From: Augochlora pura
Taxonomy: Eukaryota; Arthropoda; Insecta; Hymenoptera; Halictidae
NCBI RefSeq assembly: GCF_028453695.1
Contig: NC_135782.1
Location: 16,114,190-16,178,189, forward strand
Reading direction: 5' to 3'
DNA: 64,000 bases
Below the pieces are notes generated by a model that was not told the DNA's origin, ran no database searches, and worked only from the letters and a program-made list of their open reading frames with translations. A program made the translations under genes and the position numbers. This document shows positions 36,282 through 47,480 of the stretch, one piece after another; positions within the stretch are counted from its first letter, which is position 1; every line of letters starts with the position of its first letter.

Positions 36282-38882
36282 GGATCTATAAACGAACGAT
36301 TGTAAGGTTAAAAATCTAACCTATACGATACTTTGCAATAATAATTTCGAGCGTGTGGCACTCGTCATCGCTGATCACGTGGCAATATTTCGAAGTGTAA
36401 ACATAAGAACCTGGTATCTTGTAAAAATTAATTCGCGAATTAAATATACGTACTATATTGTAGCACGTTCATGACACAATACAGCTGACTCGCAATTATT
36501 ACGTGACTTACGCGTGATAAAATAAAAGCAAGCAACGATTCATTAACTAAAACTATAATTTGTCATTGACAGTACCCGGTGCTACTGATAAGAAATCGCG
36601 GATCTAAGGACAGTTCATAAGACTCGAGGGTGCGGGGTAGTGTTTCGTTAGGGGCAAGGGCGGATTGCTGTAAAATAATTGGTCGTATTTCTGCNNNNNN
36701 NNNNNNNNNNNNNNNNNNNNNNNNNNNNNNNNNNNNNNNNNNNNNNNNNNNNNNNNNNNNNNNNNNNNNNNNNNNNNNNNNNNNNNNNNNNNNNCTGCAA
36801 ATCTCCAGACTACAGACTGATACATTATCAGGAGTTGATATAGAAATTTTTACTTCGTCTGGTTGGTAATTTACTAGTGATACAGTTTTGCCTCACAGTT
36901 AAAAAAAAAGAGAAAAAAACGAGTAAGCAAGAGAGCATGAAAGTTGGTACTCCAACGGAGACACGTCGCGCGAAAATTAATGTTTGAAGTAGCTTTAAAT
37001 AATAAAATCTGCTGCTGGTGACAAGAGACAGGTATTTTATAATCTCGGAACTGCTAATTTTTATAATTTGCACCTGGTTACAGGAAACAGTAGCTACAAA
37101 CACTTGCAAACCCCTAAGGTAGACTTGCGGGCACTTGCGGACATTCGCGGAAACTCGGTATAACAACGACCAAGTGACCGTTCAACCCAATAATTAAATG
37201 TATCGAATAATTATTGCAACGCGATAGAACCTCGAATTCGACAAACAACAGAGAATATAGTAAACACGACCGTTGCATCCGAGCGCGACCGAGATCAGGT
37301 ACACAATAACCTAAGTAACGGTTGCGGATTATTTACAAGCCGAGCGTGATTGAGATCAGTAATAGTAAATGAACGTCTCTCAATATTAAATTTTCCATTT
37401 CTGGCTTCTTAATATTTTAATCTACATTACACGGATACTTTGGTCTAATATATCTAAATACATTTAAATCTTAACTAAACGCACATATTTGTATAATTAT
37501 CTCAAGTTTATGGTAGATATAGATAGTTAACGTTTTCCATTTCGTGGAAAATTTTTGAATTATTCTAACCTTTATGAATTATGTTAATGATTATACCTGT
37601 TACTTTGTTGTATATATAAATGTAATTATTACTGTTTTATATCAATCGATAACAAAACTTCGCAAACAAAACACGTATGTACCAAACAGGAATTATTTAT
37701 TTATAAGTCTGACAATTTTTATATAAAATATTTAATTAAATTACGAGGTTTGAGTAGGAATATTTACATTTCAATAGTTTATTAATACGAAAGCATTGCA
37801 GTAGGATGAATCTTGTCTTTCGACCGTCGAATTTTGTCGAGATATATTATCATATACTGTACATATATTATAAGTATAATATATTATATAACATTTATTA
37901 TAGTACATTACTATAGTATTTTATTGTAGTATATTATTATACTGAATAGTTAGTATCATTGACAACATTTAATAATTGAATTCAGCCCAGTAAAATCTCA
38001 GTCAAGTCTTAAATTTGTCGAACAATTCCAGAAAACATATTTATTTCAACTAAATATTTCAGGTTATAGCAATTAGAACCGGCAACACTGTGAGCCAAAT
38101 ACAGTACAATTTTAGTAAAAATGAAGTGTACAGTATGCTCCTGAACGAATAAGCTGTAGAAATCGAAGGTCTAAGTGACATAACTTACAAGTTCAGGCAT
38201 CTTGTTCGAGAATGTTCCACACCGGAAGTGGCAAACGCTTTTAGAGCTGGCAACACTGTAAAACAGAACGATGCATGTGCCAGATGGCGCAAAAAAACGT
38301 TCATTCTTCAACCATGTCGGTATATCAGGGTTCAAGAGACGAAACCCTGTACGGTGACCGATCTACTCTTTGTTATCACGTTTTAGATTCCATGGCACAC
38401 ACGTATTGTTTCCATACTAAATTCCGCTCGTTTGCTATGGTTCAACGAGTAGATGGCGCTTATCGGCTTAGATAATGTTAAAGTTTTATACATTTTTATA
38501 TTGACTGAAGTTTACAAAGCCTTTTGTTCAAGTTTTCTTTGTTTCGTATTTTTTTATAGTCGTTCGCAAGGCATTAAGACACGCACCATCTTAGGCGAAA
38601 CAGTTATGTATTCGATAGAGAGTGTCTCCTAAGGTGATTAACTAATTTAATTTGCCCAACGAATTGCATAAGAATTGATATACGAGGCGTTCGTTTCGTT
38701 TAAACAATCACGATGTGTCAAACGGGCTGAACCGTTCTTGTACATGTACAATTGTTAACTCGCCCTGTGTTAACCACCGGGCGGTGGTTCGATCCGAGAT
38801 AACGAATTTAACCTGAAACCACGTGAAATCACGTCAAGACCACGTTACAGTCTAACATAGAATTATTTTCCATTTAAAGAGG
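36275..38882. promoter_or_regulatory. Divergent intergenic region between two genes
   Basis: About 2.6 kb, including a 100-N gap, separates the outward-facing starts of the fucose synthase and phosphatidylserine decarboxylase genes, so it should hold both promoters. CACGTG boxes occur close to each start (36376-36381, 38820-38825). Two direct CAGATGGCGC/AGATGGCGCT sites lie at 38281-38290 and 38451-38460. A TA-rich patch is at 37850-37950. No coding sequence or tRNA was recognised. Confidence 0.5.
36695..36794. other. Assembly gap (100 N)
   Basis: Exactly 100 N. The bases on each side are CTGC, so the flanks might overlap or belong to a short repeat. True length is unknown. Confidence 0.99.
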
Positions 38883-40476
38883 ATGACCGCTTACAGAATT
38901 TTCAGGTTCATGCAGCACATCAGGTTCGTATCGTTGTCGTCGACGAATGGGAATAATAATGGTTAAAAGTGTTTTTAAAAATCGTTGAACATATTTTCAG
39001 AAGGAACTCCTACAAATGTTGTACAGATGTGCACGCGAAAGGATCCATGAGAGTGACGATCAGTCAGAGATTATTGAGGAGATACAGCTCAAACACCACA
39101 GAGCATAAACAGCAATCCTGGTATTCGTTCGTGAAATGGGAATGGAGCATACCGATCGGAGTATCCTTATCATTATTGGGAATATTACAATGGAGGCATA
39201 CGAAAAACTATCCACATACAACTGAGAATGCCAATGTGTATGAGCCAATCAATGTTTTTGTGGTATAGTTTTTTTTTGCTAAAAAGAAATAGCAGATTTA
39301 TCATTTTACCGTGTATCATTTTCGTAGTACCATTATCATGAGTAACAGTACCCTTACTCATCAATCAGATATTTATTTCCTCTTGTGTTTTGCTCAGGTA
39401 AAATGTTCTTATTACCTGCCGCTACGGATAATAAGTAGAGTGTGGGGTTGGTTAGCTAGCTTGGAGCTGCCGGTCGTTCTGAGGCCAACTTTGTACGGAT
39501 TTTATGCGAAAGCGTTTCATGCTAATCTAGACGAGATCGACGTCGATCTGTCGGACTTTCCGAGTCTTGTAGATTTCTTCGTTAGACCGCTGAAGAGCGG
39601 CGTGAGGCCCATTGACCATAAAACGAGCATTGTAAGTATCCTCTACCTTTAATCATTAATCAAATAATATTAGTACGATTTATGGTAATGATTACGTTGC
39701 AGGTTTCACCCTCCGACGGAAGGGTGTTGCATTTCGGCCCGGTGACGGGCTGCCAGGTGGAGCAAGTCAAAGGCGTCACCTACAATCTTCGACACTTTTT
39801 GGGCGACATCGGCGCGCTGTCCTCCGACCAACCCTTGAAGTTCACATCGGAGGACGACGACGCATACGTAAAATCGCTCCTGAAGAACCCGAAGAATCAA
39901 CTCTATCAATTAATAGTGTACCTAGCTCCGGGCGATTACCATAGATTTCACAGTTCGACCGACTGGGAGATCGAGTATCGCAGGCATTTCCAAGGTACAT
40001 CCCTCTCACCCCCTACGATGCTTCAGAATATAGTCAAACAATTATACAACGATATAATCTCTGTTTCAGGGAAATTGTTAAGCGTGAACCCGAAGGTGGC
40101 ACGATACTTGCCGGACCTGTTCTCGTTGAACGAGCGTGTGGTATACGTCGGCAAATGGGCCGGTGGTTTCATGGCGTACACCGCGGTGGGTGCGACGAAC
40201 GTGGGCTCGATAAAAGTCTATTGCGACAGGGGATTGCAAACGAACACGATCATGTGGCCGGAGGCGAAGCATTGGAACGACGCGAGTCTCGGGTGCGCGC
40301 GGATCGGCAAGGGTGAGCTGTTCGGTGAGTTTCGTATGGGTTCGACGGTCGTGTTGTTGTTCGAGGCGCCGAAGGACTTGTCGTTCTGCATAGAGTCCGG
40401 CCAGACGATAAAGATGGGCCAGGCGGTGACACGGTGTACGGTCGGCACCGAGGAGAAACACTCCCGTTCGTTATGA
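38883..40476 (+). CDS. PISD: Mitochondrial phosphatidylserine decarboxylase proenzyme
   Basis: Makes phosphatidylethanolamine from phosphatidylserine at the mitochondrial inner membrane. Proposed exons are 38883-38923, 39001-39262, 39398-39631, 39703-39994 and 40070-40476. Phases join to 411 residues, against about 409 in human PISD. The N-terminal 80 residues are basic (targeting-like), followed by a membrane segment, SIPIGVSLSLLGILQW. The catalytic domain shows SPSDGR (Asp184), VEQVKGVTY, LAPGDYHRFH (His259, His262), NERVV, VGATNVGS, and FRMGST. Autocatalytic cleavage between Gly367 and Ser368 would yield a 44-residue alpha chain with the pyruvoyl group. Oddities: MGST instead of the usual LGST, FHSS where FHSP is typical, and a C-terminal tail about 12 residues longer than human. 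The first exon and its GTTCGT donor are the least certain part. Confidence 0.9.
39995..40069 (+). other. 75-bp stop-free intron of PISD
   Basis: GTACAT..TTTCAG intron, exactly 25 codons long, with no in-frame stop. Removing it gives HFQG-KLLSVNP, which aligns without gaps to HFPG-SLMSVNP of human PISD, so splicing is the normal state. Retention would insert 25 residues without truncating the protein. Confidence 0.85.
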
Positions 40477-41156
40477 CAGATAATCGATCTCGACACACTA
40501 GACTGGAAACACGCATGTAAAACGGACGCATGAACTGTTTGTTCGAACGGATGCACGCTGATCTCATTCGATAGTGATAAATCAAAGACTACGCGTACTC
40601 CGCGTCGACGTTATTAACACGTCCTATGGAAACGACGATGTTCCCCCGTTGTCGGAACCGAAAGCTCACAATCGAACGGCCAAATTCTCGAGGATTTCTT
40701 AGAATTCTATAAAGGGTTCATATTAATAGACTTTTACGAATCTACACGAAGACACCGACTTTTCTTAGGTAGGCACGCCCGACGGCGGCGTACACACCAG
40801 AATTATTTTTATCACGATGGATGTGTGTATATATTTATAAGTGATACGCTTAAAAAACGGCGTATTATGCGACGCGCGACGGTAATTCTCGCTAACTGTA
40901 CTCACATGTTTCCACGCGGCGAACCGAACCGTCGTCGTTTTAAAAGCTATTATTGTCACTCGCGATACACTACTGTACCATGGATTCAATGTTGTGATAC
41001 TTTGCAAAGATGTTAACGCGCGTCATGCGAACGAGATACTCTGTACACCCGTGTAATTGACATATATGTGTATATAGTAGAGACACCCTCTCGAAAACCT
41101 TTGCTAAGACAATTTTATATGTGGATAACGGAGAATATACGACGAAGAAAAGACTA

Positions 41157-41162
41157 AATAAA
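41157..41162 (+). terminator. Poly(A) signal candidate for PISD
   Basis: First AATAAA after the PISD stop that is followed by a GT-rich stretch (TATTTGTGCAATATGGCTGG). It would give a 3' UTR of about 700 nt. Confidence 0.5.
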
Positions 41163-41199
41163 TTGTATTTGTGCAATATGGCTGGTTTATGTTGACCCA

Positions 41200-42480
41200 A
41201 CTCTACGAGACGTGGCGGTTGCTCTATAGCAAGTCATAATATAGTTATATTTAGGTATTTAGATAAATAAGAATTATATAATAATAAGAATTTATTTTTC
41301 TTAAAATAATATATGATACACGAATTTCAATAATTGAATTAATTTAATAATTATAAAGATATCATTTACTGATCGTTTCACTATGAAATAGGGGTAGTTT
41401 TTTTCCATCATGGTTACTCGATTGATCATCGCTGTGTAAAATGTGCAACACGTTACACGTGTACTTGTACAAGTTCAATTAAATTAACTAAGAAGGACAA
41501 ATTTAATCGAAATCGTGGCTCGATGGTGTTGCAGTTTAAGGTAAACGTAGTGGTGTTCTCCTAGATCGATGTTTTCAGAATGTAGGCGAAGCTTGGGATA
41601 CCTTTAAACGTTTGGCGTAGTGTTTTACTGGACAGCTATAGATGGAACCTGGTAGAGGGTGCTGGGAAATTAGGGATGAATGAAAATCTGATGCTGAAAA
41701 TTATTGAAAGGTATTTATGAAATTTTGAAAAGATTTATTGAAATCGTAAAAGGAATTAGTTTGATATTTAAAGGAATTGATGACTGGAAAGTTGTAGCTT
41801 TAATTATTATTATTAGTCTATAGTAGATTATGTGATATAGTATATTATATTGTAAGGAATTAGAAGAATTTGGTGAGTGCAAAGTTGCATTCTAAATTAT
41901 TACAATTAAACTACAATTATTTTCAAAGATTATATAATATAATATATAGTGTATTATATAATCTATTATTATATATAATGTAATATAGAGTATACTATAT
42001 TATTAGGAATTTAAAGGAACTGATGACTAGACTGTAGCACCATTAGTTATCCTAATTAGACTATAACAGATTATACAATACAATATACAATAGATTATGT
42101 AATAGAATATATAATTGACTATATAATAGACTATACATTAGACTATATAATAGACTACATACTAGACTATACAATAGACTATACATATCATTTTAAAATA
42201 AATTCCAGTAAAAAGAATATTCAAAGATCCATACTTGAATCTATCGATATTTATACACAGCTCTTGGATCCTAAAATAAAATATATATATTGGAGTTTCG
42301 AAGTACAGATTTCAAAAGGATTTATGATCATAGTTTTGTTAGGAATGTCGATCATGGTACGATAATTTCAAAGCGATAGGGGGTATTAGTCTCGCAGCAA
42401 CGTTGTTTCGTGAATAGTTCTGTAACGATTTTCAAACACAAAATGTTTGCTGTTGGTACAGAACAATACAATCGAATGGT
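41200..42480. other. AT-rich intergenic DNA
   Basis: Includes TATAGTATATTATATTGTAAGGAATT-like diverged repeats (41810-42010) and an ACTATACAATAGACTATAC array at 42060-42185. No gene. Confidence 0.5.
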
Positions 42481-43265
42481 GTAGATCTATTGTAACTAGT
42501 TTCAAAATTGATCTATTGGATGTGGGATTAAAATTAATTTATTGGAGCCAGGATTAAAATTAATTTATTGGAATTAGGATTGAAATTGATTTATTGGGAC
42601 CAGGATTAAAATTGATCTATCGGAACTATTATAGAATGAAAATTAAATTATTGGAGCTAAGTTGAAAATTGATCTATTGGAACTGGAATAAAAATTAAAT
42701 TATTGGAGCTAAGTTGAAAATTGATCTATTAAAATTAGGTTGAAAATTAATCTACAAAAACTAGTTTTACAATTAATCTACAGGAAATAGGCTGAACATT
42801 AATTTATTATAATTAGGTTAAAGATTAATCCTACTAAGATCAGGTTAAAAATTAATTTATTCTAAACAGGTTGAAAAATGCTCTATTGGCACCTAGTTGA
42901 AAATTAATTCTACTAAAACCAGATTGAATATTAATTTATTCATACTAGGTTGAAAATTAATTCTACTAAAACCAAATTGAACATTAATTTATTAATACTA
43001 GGTAGAAAATTAATCTACCAGAACCATTTTGAAAATTAATTTAATGGATCCAAGCTTTATATTAATTTGTTGAAACCAGATTGAAAATTAATTTATTTAA
43101 ACTGGTTTGAGAATTCATCTATTGGCACTAGGTTTAAAATTACTATATTGCAATCAATTTTAAAATTACTATATTATAATCAGGTTCAAAATGACTATTT
43201 ATACAATTATTATTTAAAACGAATTTATTTATAACCAAGTTTAAATTGAACTTATCGGAACCAGA
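42480..43265. repeat. AAAATTAATTTATTGGAACTAGGTTG minisatellite
   Basis: About 25 degenerate units of 28-33 bp over nearly 800 bp. Units near the left end are more alike than those to the right. Confidence 0.85.
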
Positions 43266-43314
43266 TTGAAGATCATTTAAATAAAGATCTAAAATTCCTT
43301 GATCCTGAGCTCCT

Positions 43315-43476
43315 TTATACTCGGACCAAATTGTTTACAACGTTCAGAAATACATCTCGCGTGTTTGGATTACAGAGTTTACGAGCATAATGAAGAGCAC
43401 TTTCAATCGTCGAGCCACAATTTATTACTATCTCCTCTTCGCATTCAAGGATTCCTCGTTTCTTTAAAAATTCCAT
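43315..43476 (-). CDS. Possible 53-residue open frame of unknown function
   Basis: On the minus strand an ATG at 43476 opens 53 codons ending TAA at 43315-43317. The translation begins MEFLKKRGILECEEEI, continues through a CGSTIESALHYARKLC segment and ends NVVNNLVRV. Composition is balanced, with charged, aliphatic and cysteine residues, unlike every repeat-derived frame nearby. It is enclosed by AT-rich repeats, which makes it stand out. An in-frame TGA directly precedes the ATG, so it is either a tiny complete ORF or the decayed or terminal piece of a larger gene or element. I do not recognise a family. Confidence 0.3.
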   Translation of the reverse strand: MEFLKKRGILECEEEIVINCGSTIESALHYARKLCNPNTRDVFLNVVNNLVRV

Positions 43477-43559
43477 TCATGAATAATCTTTTCAGTCTAT
43501 TAAAAATCACTTGATTAAAAATTCCAAAAAACAAATACAAATTCTGTTACCTGCCCCAT

Positions 43560-44100
43560 GATGCTATATTATAGTTGTATCATTAATGGCGATATACATA
43601 CATACATATAAATATATATAATACAGATACGTACATTCATATATATTTATATAATAATATATTAAAAATTATTTGACTACAAAGAGCATGTAAAAACGCT
43701 GTTACCTGTCTCATGATGCTATATTATAGTTATAATATTAACGATGATATTTATATATAAATATATAATATATATACATAAATATATTGTATAATATGCA
43801 TACGTACATTCATATGTATTTATATAATAATACAATAATATATATACATAGGCATATACGTATACAATATTACATATATATTTGCATTTCATTGTTATAA
43901 GTATGTATATAATTATTATAAATTCTACGTATATATAACAATTATAATATTATTATTATTATCATATACAATATTGTATATAATAAATAGTATAAATAAT
44001 AGTACTACTAATAATAATAATATAATAATATATATACATATATACCCAAGTCTAGCATATAACAAAAACTATAGCATAAAGATATAATTCGCGTAACCCT
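43560..44100. repeat. TATATATACATA-rich AT array
   Basis: ATATATAAT/ATACATATATACAT sequence. A segment with CATGATGCTATATTATAGTT followed by an ATATATAAATATAT run appears twice (about 43557 and 43712). Confidence 0.75.
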
Positions 44101-44749
44101 GTTAAAACGCACCCTAATTACAATAACTCGATACCGCCGAGTTTCAAAGCCGGCGATACATCCACGGCGACGTGAAATAAATCAGAAGGCCGTGGCGCAA
44201 TTATTCATCGATCGCAATCAGCCCGGCAATAAAAGCGTGGACCTGAATCGAGGCGCGCTTATCATTTAAATATTAAAACGGAATTGAACAAGCCTGGCGT
44301 ACTCGTAGAGAGGGGGGTTGTATAGTTTCGGCGTTAAGGCGGCCACGAAAGCAAAGGACGTTTTTTCCATGGTTTCCTTATAACCCTATGTACCTGCAAG
44401 AAGTTTATCCAGGGGTTTTTCACGGGGCAGGGGGGCCGGGGGTGGTGTCGGCGGGTCAAATGAAAGACGCCGTCGCGTGCCGGAATCGCGTTACATGCAC
44501 GGCGACGCGGTTCAGTAAGCGTCGCGACGCCCGTGGCGCACGTTGCAACGGCTCGGCACCGTCTACGTTTACCAGTTAGCCGTCCACGGTGTGCGACGAT
44601 CGTTTTCCGATCGCGAGTCCCGAGAGAAAAAGCGAAGAGATCCGGAAGAAAATTGTGGTCTTTTTTCGAAGGAGCTTTTTTGAAATCAAGGAGCTCGTTC
44701 GTTCGTTCGTTTTTTCATTTTGCTAGATAAGTGTCGATTATGGGGCTAG
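44100..44749 (+). promoter_or_regulatory. GC-rich promoter and leader region of the CNRIP1-type gene
   Basis: CpG-rich island ending at the CNRIP1 start codon. It contains a GTTCGTTC run (44696-44711) and an upstream ATG at 44740 whose frame (M-G-L-D-G-C-stop) overlaps the main ATG. A 63-codon frame (44388-44579) within it is not convincing as a gene. Confidence 0.45.
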
Positions 44750-44925
44750 ATGGGTGCTGACGGACATTTCCGTGTGACCTTATCCCTGAGAAGGGAACCG
44801 GATGCGGGGCCAGTTTACTGCAAGATGGAAACATCGGCCAGGTTCCGGCAATTGAAGACCGTCAAGCTCAGCTGCGAGGCGACCTATCGGCTCGACATCA
44901 GCTTCAAACCGCCGCAAATTTTGGA
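44750..44925 (+). CDS. CNRIP1: First coding exon of CB1 cannabinoid receptor-interacting protein 1 homologue
   Basis: The 59 residues from the ATG at 44750 align well with the start of vertebrate CNRIP1, a small cytosolic beta-sandwich protein known to bind the tail of the CB1 receptor. Insects lack CB1, so its partner here is unknown. Matching blocks are LSLRREPDAGPVYCK (vertebrate LSIALRIQPNDGPVFYK), KTVKLSCEATY (RTIKLLTGSSY) and LDISFKPP (VEVKIKPS). The MG start also matches. The exon most likely ends at a GTGCGT donor (44926) inside the Glu59 codon, or at GTAACG (44930). Reading on gives a stop within three codons. The remaining 100 or so residues, including a WQVKFYN-type block, were not found downstream, so the gene runs off the window or has a very long intron. 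Confidence 0.8.
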
Positions 44926-45455
44926 GTGCGTAACGTGAACAGTATATGTTTAATATGAGAGAGCCTTTTTTGTCTTTGTGGTGCATGGTTTTGATTTTTC
45001 TGGGGGTTGGGAACCTTTTAAGTTAGAATTTTTTTGTTGAGATATTTTTGAGGATGTTTTGCGATTAAAAGGGTGGTTTTATTTTGGGGTAGGCTTCAAA
45101 CCGCCGCAAATTTTAGAGCGCGTAACGTTAATATATCATGCTATAGTTTCTTCTTTATGGTCGAGCATGGTTTAGAATTTTTAGGGGGTTGGGAACCCTT
45201 TAAATTAGAATTTTCTTGTTGAGATATTTTTAAAGCTATTTCTCGATTAAAAGGGTGGTTTTATTTGGGCTAGGCTTCAAACCGTCGCAATGGAGTGCGT
45301 AACCTTAATGTAATATATCATGTGAAAGCATCTTTTTTATGGTCGAGCATGGTTCAGATTTTTCATGCGGTGGGAACCTTTTAAATATACAATTTTCTTG
45401 TTAAAATATTTCTGAGGACATTTTTCGATTAAAAGGGTAGTTTTATTTGAGCTAA
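44901..45455 (+). repeat. Tandem triplication of CNRIP1 exon end plus splice donor (about 180-192 bp x 3)
   Basis: Units start at 44901, 45093 and 45273, each with GCTTCAAACCG(C/T)CGCAA. Unit 1 begins inside the CNRIP1 exon, 25 bp before its end, and runs through the donor into the intron. Shared internal blocks are GGTCGAGCATGGTT, GGGAACC.TTTAA, TTGTTGAGATATTT and GATTAAAAGGGTGGTTTTAT. In unit 2 the GTGCGT donor has become GCGCGT; unit 3 keeps GTGCGT but lost four bases before it. Confidence 0.9.
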
Positions 45456-45459
45456 GATA

Positions 45460-46000
45460 GGCGAGAATCTCTATTATCTGGAGATTCTGATGTTTGCAGA
45501 CTCTTTTCTGGATATTTTTTCTATCCTTAGTATATCTGACAATTTTGCAACGCTGCTACGATTTTTAGAAATGATTATATACGGTGCAAGAATTGTGTTC
45601 TCTTGAATTATGTTTTATAATTCTTTGAGGAGAAAGAAATTATAATTTCTCATGGTTTCTTTTCAAGTATTATGTTTATATTTATTTCTGTGTAATTTTT
45701 GTGTAGCTAACCGCGCACATAATATTGTATAATGTAATATGATATAGTATATAATATATAGTATGGTACAGTATATTATATAATATGGTTTAAAAATAGT
45801 ATCTAATAGAATGTGTTATAAAAATAGTATATTATATAACACAGTACAAAAAGGATATATAATATAATATAGTATAAAAAAATTGTATAATATAATACAG
45901 TGCAATAATAGTACAAATTAACCATAAATCTAATACAATATAAAAATCGTAGAAATTAACCCTAAACCTCATACAATATAAAAATAATAAAAATTAAATG
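45460..46000. other. AT-rich intronic or intergenic DNA
   Basis: TA-rich ATAATATAGTATAAAAA array at 45720-45990. Nothing else recognised. Confidence 0.5.
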
Positions 46001-46435
46001 CACACATATACTACAATAGAAATAACGTCTTACAACCGGAGTCAATTATCGACTACATTTACAATAAAATCACGTTGTATTCCTTTCGCGACGTCGCCGT
46101 ACACTCAAGCATATTTTACAATATTCTTCATCCCTTTCTCCCCTTTGGAAACGCAGCATTCAATTTTTCACGTACGCTGCGCGGTTTTTTTCCCTGGAGC
46201 CTCGTGTTTTCTTCGTTTTCTTTTGAGGAGATACACATATAGCCAGCTCCAGAAGAGAGAGGAGTGTGTTTTATCGGCGCGGGGGAGGAGAAGACGTTCG
46301 GTTTTTACGGTTACCGATGACAGACGGACGACGATGAACATTTTTCCATCGTGCGAGAATTTTAATCAGACGAAAATCGAGTGGAAAATAACAATTGGAT
46401 ATTTTGGGGGACGATAGGGTGGACTGCCTCTTTTT

Positions 46436-46436
<1 letters not shown>

Positions 46437-46467
<31 letters not shown>
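46437..46467. repeat. (GA)n microsatellite
   Basis: About 31 bases of AG dinucleotides, at the end of a moderately GC-rich block (46020-46440) with no clear gene. Confidence 0.9.
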
Positions 46468-46469
<2 letters not shown>

Positions 46470-46589
46470 TTGTATTTTCTACCGACCAAGCGTATCATTT
46501 AATTGCACCCGCATAACGCATGTATGGTCATTTATTGCCATTTTTGATCGTCGATATCATTTTGCTAAAAACAATGCATCAGGTAACAA

Positions 46590-47480
46590 ATATTTTATTT
46601 TCGACAAACGATTTTCATTCGTTTCTTTGCTAATTTATATATTTTGTTTATTCACGTGTTTAATTTATTTACATATTTTTAGCTTACTTGAACGCTGTAA
46701 TTATTTATATATTTTTAATTTATTTAGACGTTCAGTGTATTTTCTTATTTAATTTATTTGGACGTTCAGTATATTTGTATATTTAGTTTATTTATTCAGT
46801 TAGTTTACATGTATATTTTTAGTTTATTTGGCTAGTCAGTCTATTTGCACATTTTTATTATTTGTATATTTTTAATTTATTTGAATATTCGGTGTATTTG
46901 CTTATTTAGTTTATTTGCACATTTTTAATTTATTTAACCATTTAATTCATTTGCCTATTTTTAGTTTACTTGGCTATTAAATTAATTTGCATATCTTTGG
47001 TTTATTTAACCATTTAATTTATTTGCTTATTTTTAGTTTACTTGGCCATTCAATTTATTTGCCTATTTTTAATTTACTTAGCCATTTGATTCACTTTGCT
47101 TATTTTTAATTTATTTGGTCATTCAATTTATTTGCCTATTTTTAATTTAATTAACCATTTAGTTCACTCGCATATTTTTAATTTATTTGAGCATTTAGTT
47201 CACTCGAATATTTTTAATTTACTTGTACATCCAGTTTATTAGCAAATTTAGTTTATTTACAAATTTAATATATTCGCAAATTTAGTACATTTACACTACA
47301 TGCATAGTTTCAGTCAACTTTCGGACATTTAGTCTGTTTGCAAATTTAGTTCCGCCTCGGTTTATTTGCAAATTTAGCGGAGTTGCAAAATTCAGCTTAC
47401 TACCATATTTAGCGCGCTCGGATGTCGTTCAGTTTATCTGGGAATTTAGTTTACTTGCACATCCAGTTTACAGGAACGTC
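46590..47480. repeat. TATTTTTAATTTATTTGGCCATT minisatellite, about 890 bp
   Basis: Roughly 35 degenerate units of 20-28 bp. Units become shorter and GC-richer towards the right (AAATTTAGTTTATTTGC). Confidence 0.85.

Noticed and set aside
38740..38810. Possible tRNA because of a GGTTCGATCC T-loop-like sequence
   Set aside because: The flanking bases do not form a T-arm stem (GGTGG would need CCACC but CGAGA follows) and no matching A box or acceptor stem was found.
39311..39397. Extension of the third PISD exon to the left (ORF begins earlier)
   Set aside because: The stretch ends in a good acceptor (TTTTGCTCAG) and is not similar to any PISD; phase and alignment favour the exon starting at 39398.
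45093..45300. Second and third CNRIP1 exon fragments as alternative exons
   Set aside because: They carry only the last 25 bases of the exon, no acceptor in front of them, and diverge freely; more likely passive tandem copies.
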